Shown: one piece after another, positions 1-6,090 of the stretch
Position numbering within the stretch: the stretch's first letter is position 1
Layout: the number at the start of each line of letters is the position of its first letter
NCBI GenBank assembly: GCA_019347585.1
Contig: JAHWLC010000030.1
Location: 1-8,957, forward strand
Source: Actinomycetota bacterium
Lineage (GTDB): Bacteria > Actinomycetota > Acidimicrobiia > Spongiisociales > ZC4RG35
DNA: 8,957 bases
Direction: 5' to 3'
Made by a program: the position numbers and the translations under genes
The notes under the pieces: model-generated
Seen by the model: only the letters and a program-made list of their open reading frames with translations
Told to the model about the DNA's origin: nothing
Database searches by the model: none

Positions 1-354
1 GAGCTCGAAGGTCCAGGAGTCGGCGCGGTCGACGCCGTAGCGCGCCACCGCGGCGTCCCATGCCGCCAGGCCAAACCCTCCCGCCACCATGTCGAAGAGG
101 GCGCTGGCGACCGCCGCCAAGAGGATCACCAGGAGGACGCCAACCGTGAGCAGCAATCCGCCCGCCGAGGTCTTGTCCAATCGGCGACGGACGAAAGCAG
201 CGAGTCGGGGGTGTCGGGCGATCTTCCTAGCCAGCCAGCGCCTCGCCTTGTCCGGCTCGAAGGGATCGGCCTCAGTGGTCGTGGACAACGAGATCAGCGA
301 CGCGGCGACCACGGCAGAGACACCGATCAACAGGACTAGCGCCGTGGTCTTCAA
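1..354 (-). CDS. PAP2-like membrane phosphatase, N-terminal part (runs off the left edge)
   Basis: An open frame of 118 codons starts at a TTG at 354 and is still open at base 1. It has no ATG near its start. The TTG is chosen because a strong AGGAGGAG (358-365) lies just upstream. The protein has a hydrophobic segment at about residues 4-23, a basic stretch at 35-60 rich in Arg and Lys, and a second hydrophobic segment at about 66-86. It then reaches a W-D-x-A-V pattern near residue 99 with a following Y-G-V-D-R. That last stretch resembles the region just before the catalytic motifs of PAP2-type lipid phosphatases, which remove phosphate from phosphatidate-like or undecaprenyl-diphosphate-like substrates at the membrane. 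The catalytic motifs (K-x6-R-P, P-S-G-H, S-R-x5-H) would lie beyond the window, so the family call is tentative, while the coding call is firm. It may be transcribed from its own promoter with a long leader. Confidence 0.6.
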   Translation of the reverse strand, partial: MKTTALVLLIGVSAVVAASLISLSTTTEADPFEPDKARRWLARKIARHPRLAAFVRRRLDKTSAGGLLLTVGVLLVILLAAVASALFDMVAGGFGLAAWDAAVARYGVDRADSWTFEL

Positions 355-357
355 ACT

Positions 358-365
358 CTCCTCCT
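358..365 (-). promoter_or_regulatory. Ribosome binding site of the PAP2-like gene
   Basis: The minus strand reads AGGAGGAG. The GGAGG core lies 5 bases before the TTG at 354-352. It decides the non-ATG start, since no ATG or GTG in this frame is as well placed. Confidence 0.75.
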
Positions 366-372
366 ACTGGGC

Positions 373-405
373 GGGGGGAGCCACGCCCTGCCGGGCTTAC
401 CCCCC
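373..405 (-). promoter_or_regulatory. Strong hairpin in the leader of the PAP2-like gene
   Basis: On the minus strand six G pair with six C, and after a two-base bulge AGCC pairs with GGCT around an 11-base loop. The 3' arm ends 7 bases before the AGGAGGAG site. No T-run follows, so it is not a classical intrinsic terminator. GGAGCC and GGCTCC also occur as a distant pair here (minus strand, near 430-425 and 382-377), so an alternative fold is possible. I do not recognise a known riboswitch class. The structure is visible in the sequence, while its role is inference. Confidence 0.5.
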
Positions 406-461
406 AGCTCAGCCTGCGAAACGGGGCTCCGGCTCACTCAGGATCTGGGTGAAGCAAACCG

Positions 462-490
462 ATAATCGTCTCGTGGACTCCATCTCACAA
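462..490 (-). promoter_or_regulatory. Candidate sigma-70-type promoter for the PAP2-like gene
   Basis: On the minus strand TTGTGA (490-485) and GATTAT (467-462) are separated by exactly 17 bases, each matching 4 of 6 consensus positions. The predicted start of transcription near 455 gives a leader of about 100 bases that includes the hairpin at 373-405. The rest of 355-571 shows no gene I can support. Confidence 0.4.
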
Positions 491-571
491 CTCCATGGAC
501 ATGAGGCGCGTCGTGCCCTGCTGGTCCCGGTGGCGGCGACTGCCGCCGTCATGGAGGCGGTGGCTACCCGA

Positions 572-1591
572 TCAACCGGCCTGGTGGCGCAGGGCCACAT
601 TCCCGATCTGCTCGCCTGACTCGAGGAAACGCAGGGCGTCGGGCAGTTCGGAGAAGTGGAACGACTTGGCCACCGGGGCCTTGGCCTTTCCGAGCCTGAT
701 CCAGTTGAGGGCGCGGGCGAACTGGGCGTGGTTGCCCATCGACGACCCCACCAACTCGAGGTGTCGGAAGAAGAGAGTGGGGATGCTCAGCTCGAACTTG
801 CCGCCGCTGGTCGAGCCGCAGATGGCTATTCGCCCCCCTCTCTTCGCCGCTCGCATCGATTGGTTCAGGGTGGCCGCACCCACGTTGTCGATGACGAGGT
901 CGGCGCCCCCCTCGCCGGCCATCTCCTTGCCGAACTCGCCATTGGAGTCGAATCCGCCGCTCGCCCCCTCGCCGAGGGCCCAAGCGATCTTCTCCTGTGA
1001 CCTCGAGGTGACGAAGACCCGGGCTCCCAGGGCCAGCGCCTGGTACATGGCAGAGGCGGAAACGCCACCGCCCACTCCCACCACGAGGACCGTCTCCCCG
1101 CCCCTGAGCCGAGCCTTCTCCAGCATCCGGAGGGCCGTCACCCCGGCGAGGCCGAAAGACCCCGCCTCCTCCCAGCTCAGCTCCTCGGGCTTGCGCACCG
1201 CGTTGATGGTGGGAATGACGATCTTCTCGGTGAAGGTGCCGGGATGGTGCTCGCCGAGGATCCCGAACGACTCGCAGTAGACGATCTCGTCGCTGCGGCA
1301 GTGGGCGCACTCCCCACACGACATCGACGGGTCGAGAATGATCTCGTCGCCGATCTCGAACCCCGCGACGCCGTCACCGATAGCGTCGACGACTCCTGCC
1401 CCATCGGCCCCGGTGGTGTGGGGGAGCTCCTTCGGCGCAGGCAGGCCCTGTGACATCCACAGATCGAGGTGGTTCAGCCCCGAGACCTCGAGATCGACCC
1501 GGACCTGGCCCCGCCCCGGATCCGGCTCGGGGACGTCGTTCAGCGCAAAGGACCCGATCCCCTCGGTGCCGGTGAGCTGCCAGGCCTTCAT
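572..1591 (-). CDS. Zinc-binding medium-chain dehydrogenase/reductase (MDR)
   Basis: This 339-residue NAD(P)-dependent oxidoreductase has an N-terminal GroES-like domain followed by a Rossmann domain. The four cysteines of the structural zinc lobe are intact (C92, C95, C98, C106). The dinucleotide loop is at 171-180 (V-G-V-G-G-G-V), and S-R-S at 196-198 after the second strand suggests NADPH, which is an inference. The catalytic-zinc positions of alcohol dehydrogenases are altered: N40-H41-L42-D43 replaces the usual C-H-x-D, and G-A-D (61-63) replaces G-H-E. It therefore resembles quinone-oxidoreductase or enoyl-reductase-like MDRs more than true alcohol dehydrogenases, and the substrate is unknown. 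The frame is open further upstream, but that part lies in the divergent thioesterase gene. The ATG at 1591, where the family's typical M-K-A start appears, is preferred. No spaced Shine-Dalgarno precedes it, and a TANNNT box ends 8 bases upstream. Confidence 0.93.
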   Translation of the reverse strand: MKAWQLTGTEGIGSFALNDVPEPDPGRGQVRVDLEVSGLNHLDLWMSQGLPAPKELPHTTGADGAGVVDAIGDGVAGFEIGDEIILDPSMSCGECAHCRSDEIVYCESFGILGEHHPGTFTEKIVIPTINAVRKPEELSWEEAGSFGLAGVTALRMLEKARLRGGETVLVVGVGGGVSASAMYQALALGARVFVTSRSQEKIAWALGEGASGGFDSNGEFGKEMAGEGGADLVIDNVGAATLNQSMRAAKRGGRIAICGSTSGGKFELSIPTLFFRHLELVGSSMGNHAQFARALNWIRLGKAKAPVAKSFHFSELPDALRFLESGEQIGNVALRHQAG

Positions 1592-1599
1592 CCCTTGCG

Positions 1600-1605
1600 A
1601 GAGTA
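1600..1605 (-). promoter_or_regulatory. Candidate -10 box of the MDR gene (leaderless arrangement)
   Basis: The minus strand reads TACTCT, followed by 8 bases and the ATG at 1591. The only purine-rich stretch (AAGGG) touches the ATG and is too close to act as a Shine-Dalgarno. This fits a transcript starting at or next to the ATG. No clear -35 is visible. Confidence 0.4.
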
Positions 1606-1609
1606 GCCT
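1604..1609 (+). promoter_or_regulatory. Candidate -10 box of the thioesterase gene
   Basis: TAGCCT fits the actinobacterial TANNNT pattern. It would place the transcript start near 1616, upstream of the ribosome binding site at 1628. It shares two bases with the opposed box at 1600-1605. No good -35 is seen. Confidence 0.33.
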
Positions 1610-1627
1610 TCGGCCGATTCGCTCCCG

Positions 1628-1632
1628 AGGAG
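1628..1632 (+). promoter_or_regulatory. Ribosome binding site deciding the TTG start of the thioesterase
   Basis: AGGAG is followed by five bases and then the TTG at 1638. The frame is open further upstream, but no other start there is preceded by a comparable site, and an upstream start would overlap the divergent gene. Confidence 0.7.
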
Positions 1633-1637
1633 AAGGT

Positions 1638-2066
1638 TTGGCGGTCGGCGTCCCCACGGACCGGGAGGTCCACACCACTCAGGTCAAGGTCCGCTTCTAC
1701 GAGCTAGATCCCTACGACCACGTCAACCACACCAACTACTTCTCCTACTTCGAGACCGCCCGCATCGAATACCTCACCGACATGGGGTGGGGCCTCGACC
1801 TGATGAAGGAGCAGGGATTCCAGCTCGTCGTGGTCGAGGCCAATGCCCGGTTCCTGGCCGCCGCCAGCTACGGGCAGGAGCTCACCATCCACACCTGGGT
1901 GGAGAGCGCGGGACGGGTCAAGTCGACATGGCAGCAGACCATGACCCGGGGACACGGCGAGGAGGTGGCCAGGCTGACGATCACCGCCGCCTTCACCGAT
2001 CTCGACGGCCGCCCCCGCCGGGTGCCACCCGAGTTCGTAGAGCACCTGGCCTCACTGAAAGGCTGA
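1638..2066 (+). CDS. Acyl-CoA thioesterase, hotdog fold (4HBT/YbgC type)
   Basis: This 142-residue protein hydrolyses acyl-CoA thioesters to free acid and CoA, judging by family. It is a single hotdog domain of normal length for YbgC-like enzymes. The signature runs from Y21 to R42: Y-E-L-D-P-Y-D-H-V-N-H-T-N-Y, then F-x-x-F-E-T-A-R. D24 aligns with the catalytic aspartate of 4-hydroxybenzoyl-CoA thioesterase and YbgC. The rest follows the fold, with a hydrophobic strand near residues 62-66 and a final R-x-V-P-P-E-F before the C-terminal helix. It is soluble, with no signal peptide. The start is the TTG at 1638 with a well-placed AGGAG. It is divergent from the MDR gene 46 bases away, which suggests shared regulation and possibly related acyl substrates, but that link is an inference. 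Confidence 0.88.
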   Translation: MAVGVPTDREVHTTQVKVRFYELDPYDHVNHTNYFSYFETARIEYLTDMGWGLDLMKEQGFQLVVVEANARFLAAASYGQELTIHTWVESAGRVKSTWQQTMTRGHGEEVARLTITAAFTDLDGRPRRVPPEFVEHLASLKG

Positions 2067-2139
2067 GCCTTACATTTCCTGAACATCTGATTGACACCCG
2101 GGCCGGGACAATGGGTGCAGCTAGAGCCAAGGAGTGGAC

Positions 2140-2610
2140 ATGTCCAACGAGATCGTGGCTGCACTCGTCGCGGGGGCGATCCTCGTGATTGCCGGCCTCG
2201 CCGTCTCGGCGGTCTCGACCCCGGCGGTCGCCATCGCCGAGGAGGGGCGGCTGGCCGAGCACGGGCCCGCTGCCCGGGGCATGGGGTTCCTCGAGGGCGT
2301 GCTCGACGGCCTCGTCGAGGAAGGGGCGATAAGTGAGGGGGATGCCGCCGCGGTGCTCGGCGCCGTGGGAGAGGCGGTCGCCGAGGCCAGGGAGAGCCGC
2401 CGTGAGCGGCGACAGCAGCTGCGGGACACTTTTGGGAAGGGGGCGCGTCTCGGGGCTTTGCTCGGCGACCGCGGGATCACCCGGGAGGAGCTCGATCGGC
2501 TCCCGGACGGTCACCCCCTCGGCCAACTGGATCTAGATCAGTATCTGGCCGACGGAGTGATCACCGCCGACGAGCTCCGGGAGATCTGGCGGGAGCACCG
2601 TCGCGGCTGA
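2140..2610 (+). CDS. Unrecognised membrane-anchored protein with three G-x-I-[ST]-like motifs
   Basis: I do not recognise this 156-residue protein. One hydrophobic segment at about residues 5-34 looks like an uncleaved anchor, with the remainder exposed. A short stretch, R84 to R95, is dense in Arg, Glu and Gln and probably forms a charged helix. Three similar motifs recur: G62-A-I-S, G112-I-T-R-E-E-L and G139-V-I-T-A-D-E-L. The last two resemble the glycine-isoleucine-threonine turn of SHOCT-type short helical modules. This likeness is by eye and may be convergent. The ATG at 2140 is chosen over a GTG at 2134 because AAGGAG (2129-2134) sits 5 bases before the ATG and overlaps the GTG. It lies 73 bases after the thioesterase on the same strand, so co-transcription is possible. 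It is convergent with thiQ, with 42 bases between the stops and no clear terminator. Confidence 0.82.
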   Translation: MSNEIVAALVAGAILVIAGLAVSAVSTPAVAIAEEGRLAEHGPAARGMGFLEGVLDGLVEEGAISEGDAAAVLGAVGEAVAEARESRRERRQQLRDTFGKGARLGALLGDRGITREELDRLPDGHPLGQLDLDQYLADGVITADELREIWREHRRG

Positions 2611-2652
2611 GTGTGGTACTCCCCCCCGGACTGTGGTGCCGCCGATGAGCAC

Positions 2653-3348
2653 TCAGCTGATGAAGGACCTCACCCAATCGTCCGCAGGCTCGGCGAGGAT
2701 GTCGTCGAGGAGACCGGTCTGGACGACGGTGCCTTCCCGCATCAGGGCGAGGCGGTCGGACATGGCCACCGCCTCTTCACGATCGTGGGTGACCACGATC
2801 GCGGTGACCTCCCGTCTCTCCAGGATCTCCCTGGTCTCCGTCATCAATCGCTGACGGAGGTTGCGATCGAGGGCCCCCAAGGGCTCGTCGAGCATGACGA
2901 GACGGGGCCGGGGCGCCAGGGTGCGCGCCAACGCCACCCGCTGGCGCTCCCCACCGGACAGCGAGTCGACCCCTCGAGGGCCATAGCCCCCAAGGCCCAC
3001 CCATTCCAAGGCTTCGGCCACCTCCTCGCCGATGTTCTGGTCGCCTCGCATTCTCAGGCCGAACCCCACGTTCCCCGCCACGTCCATGTGGGGGAACAGT
3101 GCGAATCCCTGGAACATGAGACCGAAGTCACGCCGGTGCGGGGGGATCCCCATCACCGAGCGCCCGTCCCAGGCGATCTCGCCCGTGGCCACCGGGACCA
3201 GCCCGGCAATGGCGCGGAGGAGGGTGGACTTGCCCGACCCCGACGGTCCGAGGACGGCCACAATCTCGCTGTCGTCCACCGTCAACGAGAGCGCTTCCAG
3301 GATCGGCTGGTCCTCGATGAGGACCCCGAGATCGTCGACGACCAGCAT
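2653..3348 (-). CDS. thiQ: Thiamine ABC transporter ATP-binding protein ThiQ
   Basis: This 231-residue ATPase powers thiamine import. All ABC motifs are present: Walker A G-P-S-G-S-G-K-S-T at 34-42, Q-loop Q80, signature L-S-G-G-E-R-Q-R at 130-137, Walker B ending L-D-E-P with catalytic E155, and the H-loop histidine H198. The length matches ThiQ (about 230) and lacks the extra C-terminal TOBE domain of the related PotA/FbpC ATPases, which are about 100 residues longer. The ATG at 3348 shares its A with the TGA of thiP (TGATG), which implies translational coupling. An AGG lies 5 bases before the ATG. It is the last gene of the riboswitch-controlled operon. The specificity comes from its neighbours, since ThiQ alone is hard to tell from iron or sulfate ATPases. 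Confidence 0.94.
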   Translation of the reverse strand: MLVVDDLGVLIEDQPILEALSLTVDDSEIVAVLGPSGSGKSTLLRAIAGLVPVATGEIAWDGRSVMGIPPHRRDFGLMFQGFALFPHMDVAGNVGFGLRMRGDQNIGEEVAEALEWVGLGGYGPRGVDSLSGGERQRVALARTLAPRPRLVMLDEPLGALDRNLRQRLMTETREILERREVTAIVVTHDREEAVAMSDRLALMREGTVVQTGLLDDILAEPADDWVRSFIS

Positions 3349-4898
3349 CAGAACCTGCCTACGTCGCCGACACGAGCCCTGTCGATGAGCAGGACCACGG
3401 TGGCGGTGAGGGCGGCCAGGATCACCGACAGGGCCATCGCCATCCCGAAGGAAGCCTCTCCGGGACGGGAGAGGAGGCGGAAGATCATGGTGGGGATGGT
3501 GGCTGTGGTGGGGCGGGCGATGAACGAGGTGGCCCCGAACTCGCCCAGGGAGATGACGAAGGAGAACGCCGCCCCCACCAGGGCGGCGCGGGAGACGATG
3601 GGCAGGTCGATATGGCGCCACACCCGGCCCGGGGAGGCCCCGAGGACTGCGGCCGCCTCCCGCGTCTCGGGGGCGATGGAGCGAAGGGTGGGGACCGTGG
3701 AGCGCACCACGAAGGGCACCGCCACCAGGGCGTGGGCCACCGGGATGAGCCATGCCGTGGCCCTCAAATCGACGGGCCAGCCCAGGGCCACGATGAAGCC
3801 GAACCCGATGGTCACCGCGGAGGTGCCGAGCGGGAGCATGAGGACCAGGTCGAACCATCGGGAGAGCCGGCCCACCCGTGCCGAGATCACGCTGGCTGCC
3901 ATCATCCCCACGATGGCCGCCACCGCCATGGCCACCAGTGCGAAGGCCAGGCTGTTCCCCGCCGAGGCGATGGGGGTTCCCACCACCGGGTCGTCCTGAA
4001 GGAGGCGGGCATAGGCCGACCCTGCGAGGGAACGGGCCACCAATACTCCGGGAGGTATGGCGAGTGCGGCCAGAGTCCCCACCACCGCCAGGCCCACCGC
4101 CCACCGGGCGCCACCGCGGGGCGTCTTTCGCCTCATCTCCCCGGCGAGGGTCCAGGCCACAGCCCGGGTCTCCTGATAACGGGAGTAGGCGTAGAGAGCG
4201 GCGCTCACTCCGAGCAGCTGGACCACGGCCAGGGCGGCGGCAAGGGGCAGGTCGAAGAGCGTGACCGCCTGGCGGTAGATCTCCACCTCCAGCGTCGCGT
4301 AGCGGAAGCCCCCGAGGATGAGCACCACGCCAAAGGAGGTGAAGGTGAACAGGAAGACGATGGAGGCGGCGGCGGCGAGGGCCGGACGGAGCAGAGGGAG
4401 AGTGATGTGCCAGAACACCCTGGCCTCGGAGGCGCCCAGGGCCCGCCCCGCCTCGAGCAGCGCCGGGTCGATCCGGCTCCACAAGGTGGAGACGGTCCTC
4501 ACCACCACGGCCACGTTGAAGAAGACGTGGGCGGCGAGGATCGCCCCGACCGAGCCCCGCCACCCCAGGGCGACGAAAGCCGATCCCACGACCACAGTGG
4601 GCAGGACGAAAGGGACCGTGACCAGCGCAGTGGCCAGCCTCCTGCCCCGGAACTCGTAGTTGGAGATCGCCCAGGTCAGCGGGGCCGCCACCAGGAAGGT
4701 CCCTGCGGTGGAGACGGTGGCCTGCCACAGCGTGAACCACCCCACCCGGAACAGCCTCGCCTCCAGCGCCCCCGCACCCACGCCCAGCTCGGACAGACCC
4801 AGGACGAGGATGCGCCCCACCGGGTAGACGAAGAAGTACCCGATGAACAGCGCCGGGACCGCGGCGACTATCGCCCAGCCCCAGCGCGGCCGCCTCAT
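3348..4898 (-). CDS. thiP: Thiamine ABC transporter permease ThiP
   Basis: This 516-residue integral membrane protein carries thiamine, handed over by ThiB, across the membrane. It is a fused double permease with about 12 hydrophobic segments. Each half has an EAA coupling loop that docks on ThiQ: E149-A-G-R-A-L-G-A-S followed by I-T-L-P (165-168), and E414-A-A-A-V-L-G-A-S followed by I-D-L-P (430-433). The halves are joined by a basic linker near 254-266. The length agrees with ThiP of Proteobacteria (about 530). The frame is open upstream, but the upstream part is the thiB gene in another frame. The ATG at 4898 overlaps the thiB stop in an ATGA and is the natural start. No well-spaced Shine-Dalgarno precedes it, so translation probably depends on ribosomes finishing thiB. 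Confidence 0.95.
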   Translation of the reverse strand: MRRPRWGWAIVAAVPALFIGYFFVYPVGRILVLGLSELGVGAGALEARLFRVGWFTLWQATVSTAGTFLVAAPLTWAISNYEFRGRRLATALVTVPFVLPTVVVGSAFVALGWRGSVGAILAAHVFFNVAVVVRTVSTLWSRIDPALLEAGRALGASEARVFWHITLPLLRPALAAAASIVFLFTFTSFGVVLILGGFRYATLEVEIYRQAVTLFDLPLAAALAVVQLLGVSAALYAYSRYQETRAVAWTLAGEMRRKTPRGGARWAVGLAVVGTLAALAIPPGVLVARSLAGSAYARLLQDDPVVGTPIASAGNSLAFALVAMAVAAIVGMMAASVISARVGRLSRWFDLVLMLPLGTSAVTIGFGFIVALGWPVDLRATAWLIPVAHALVAVPFVVRSTVPTLRSIAPETREAAAVLGASPGRVWRHIDLPIVSRAALVGAAFSFVISLGEFGATSFIARPTTATIPTMIFRLLSRPGEASFGMAMALSVILAALTATVVLLIDRARVGDVGRF

Positions 4899-5926
4899 CG
4901 CTGTTCCATCACCTCGACCCACTGGTCGATCCAGGCGTCGCGGTTCTCCGCGATCCGCTCGGCGCTCATCCGGGCCGGGTCCTCGGGTATCACCGTGTGC
5001 TCCACGAACTCGTCGGGGAGTGTGGCATCGGGATTGACCGGGAACACGAACCAGTTGAGGGGAATCATCTCCTGGAACTCGACGGAGAGCAGGTAGTCGA
5101 CCAGCCGTCCGGCGGCCTCCGGCGACTCGGTCCCCTCGAGGACCCCGGCGTACTCGACCTGCCGGTAGCAGCCTGCCTCGATCACCCCGGTGGGGGCGGT
5201 GTCGGTGGGCTCCTCGGCGAAGATGACCTCGGCGGGCGGGGAGGAGGCATAGGACACCACCAGGGGATCCCCCCCTCCGTAGCGGGTGAACTCGTTGTAG
5301 TAGGCAGTGTCCCAATCCGAGGTGACGTTGACGCCTCCGTCCCGGAGCCCGGCCCAGTAGTCGAGCCACCCGTCCTCACCGAAGTGCTCGATAGTGGCCA
5401 GGACGAAAGCCAAGCCCGGGGATGAGGTGGCGGGATGCTCCACCACCAGCTGAGCGGCAAAGTCCCCCAGCTCCTCGAGGCTTGTCGGGACCTCGGCGTG
5501 CTCGGCCTCGAACCACGCCTTGTCGTAGTTGACGCAGACGTCTCCGAAGTCGATCGGGGTGACCCGGTGCTCGGGATCGACCAAGTCCTGGGCGACGGCA
5601 TCGATCCCCTCGGCCTCGTGGGGCCTGAAGACGCCCTCCTCGAGGGCCCTGGAGAGGAAGGTGTCGTCCACTCCGAACATCACATCCGCGAAAGGGTTGT
5701 CCTTGCTCAGGATCACCTGGTTGACCAGCGATCCCGCGTCGCCCGCACCCACCACCTCGACCTCGATTCCGGTGTCCTCCGTGAAAGGGCCAAAGGTCTC
5801 GTCGGTCACCGCCTCCGCGAACGAGTTGTGCGAGACCAGGGTCAGTGCCTCCGGGGTCTCCTCGGCGGCATCGGCGCACGCCGCGGCTACCAGGGCCAGA
5901 CATACCAAGAGCGCTCTCGCTCTCAT
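4895..5926 (-). CDS. thiB: Thiamine/TPP-binding lipoprotein ThiB
   Basis: This 343-residue solute-binding protein captures thiamine or its phosphates outside the membrane. The N-terminus is a short lipoprotein signal: M-R-A-R, a hydrophobic core, then A-A-A-C with the lipidated cysteine at 17. This suits a single-membrane cell, where Proteobacteria use a free periplasmic form. Family patterns of ThiB are visible: F-G-V-D-D at 84-88, D-F-G-D-V-x-V-N-Y-D-K at 126-136, P-L-V-V-S-Y-A-S-S-P at 221-230, and N-W-F-V-F-P-V near 291-297 followed by a T-L-P. The ATG at 5926 is preceded by GAGGAG. The riboswitch directly upstream independently supports the thiamine assignment over the related iron-binding proteins. 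Confidence 0.95.
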   Translation of the reverse strand: MRARALLVCLALVAAACADAAEETPEALTLVSHNSFAEAVTDETFGPFTEDTGIEVEVVGAGDAGSLVNQVILSKDNPFADVMFGVDDTFLSRALEEGVFRPHEAEGIDAVAQDLVDPEHRVTPIDFGDVCVNYDKAWFEAEHAEVPTSLEELGDFAAQLVVEHPATSSPGLAFVLATIEHFGEDGWLDYWAGLRDGGVNVTSDWDTAYYNEFTRYGGGDPLVVSYASSPPAEVIFAEEPTDTAPTGVIEAGCYRQVEYAGVLEGTESPEAAGRLVDYLLSVEFQEMIPLNWFVFPVNPDATLPDEFVEHTVIPEDPARMSAERIAENRDAWIDQWVEVMEQR

Positions 5927-5928
5927 CT

Positions 5929-5947
5929 CTCCTCACTTTCCCGGGAG
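5929..5947 (-). promoter_or_regulatory. Likely expression platform of the TPP riboswitch, including the thiB ribosome binding site
   Basis: On the minus strand CTCC (5947-5944) can pair with GGAG (5932-5929) inside the thiB Shine-Dalgarno, closing an 11-base loop. The same CTCC(C) can instead pair with GGGAG (5966-5962) at the 3' edge of the aptamer. The two pairings exclude each other, and no T-run follows either. This points to translational rather than transcriptional control. The pairings are short (4-5 bp), so the mechanism is an inference. Confidence 0.4.
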
Positions 5948-5954
5948 CGATGAG

Positions 5955-6052
5955 CACGAGCCTCCCTGCGCCGGCATTACCCGGATCAGGTTCTTTCGGT
6001 CGGAGCCTCCTCAGACTCCCTCTCAGCCCGGTTCCACCGAGCTCCCGTCGCG
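5955..6052 (-). ncRNA. TPP riboswitch (THI element) controlling thiBPQ
   Basis: The conserved aptamer parts are present in order on the minus strand. They are CGGGAGC; a P2 arm GCTCGG pairing with CCGGGC; the invariant CTGAGA (6026-6021); a variable P3 hairpin GGAG/CTCC; then AACCTGATCC, GGGTAATGCCGG and GCGCAGGGA (5992-5963). CGCGA (6052-6048) can pair with TCGTG (5959-5955) as P1, with a few extra bases at the 3' side. This RNA binds thiamine pyrophosphate and represses the downstream gene. It ends 28 bases before the thiB start. The aptamer core is an almost textbook match. Confidence 0.97.
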
Positions 6053-6056
6053 TCCG

Positions 6057-6062
6057 ACGATA
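6057..6062 (-). promoter_or_regulatory. Candidate -10 box of the thiBPQ operon
   Basis: TATCGT on the minus strand ends about 5 bases before the aptamer's P1 arm, so a start at 6-7 bases would begin the RNA almost exactly at the riboswitch. A matching -35 is not obvious. Readthrough from the ketoacyl synthase, whose stop is 29 bases upstream, cannot be excluded. Confidence 0.4.
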
Positions 6063-6090
6063 GCTGCCGGGTCGGCCAAGCCCTCCGGCG

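Noticed and set aside
451..467. GCAAACC followed by a short palindrome, reminiscent of a c-di-GMP riboswitch
   Set aside because: The rest of the GEMM consensus is absent, and no plus-strand gene follows that it could control.
409..600. Small minus-strand frame of 63 codons between the PAP2-like gene and the dehydrogenase
   Set aside because: It overlaps the end of the dehydrogenase, lacks a convincing ribosome site, and its composition is that of chance high-GC frames. The interval is better read as promoter and leader.
2091..2112. Perfect TTGACA followed by GACAAT upstream of the 156-residue protein
   Set aside because: The spacing between them is 10 bases, far from the 16-18 needed. No TANNNT box lies at a proper distance, so I did not list it as a promoter.
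2611..2652. Possible bidirectional terminator between the 156-residue protein and thiQ
   Set aside because: Only a four-pair GTGC/GCAC stem is visible, with no T-run on either strand.
2611..5096. Long plus-strand open frames (2611-3999 and 3612-5096)
   Set aside because: They lie opposite thiQ, thiP and the end of thiB, which show clear family motifs. Their predicted proteins are low-complexity, rich in Pro, Arg, Gly and His, as expected for shadows in high-GC DNA.
4895..5369. Extension of the thiP frame upstream to a 673-codon protein
   Set aside because: The upstream part overlaps thiB in another frame and is Arg/Gly-rich without membrane segments. The ATGA overlap at 4898 is the natural start.
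6066..6089. GCCGG/CCGGC inverted repeat after the fabF stop
   Set aside because: It is only five pairs around a 14-base loop with no T-run, so it is too weak for a terminator call.
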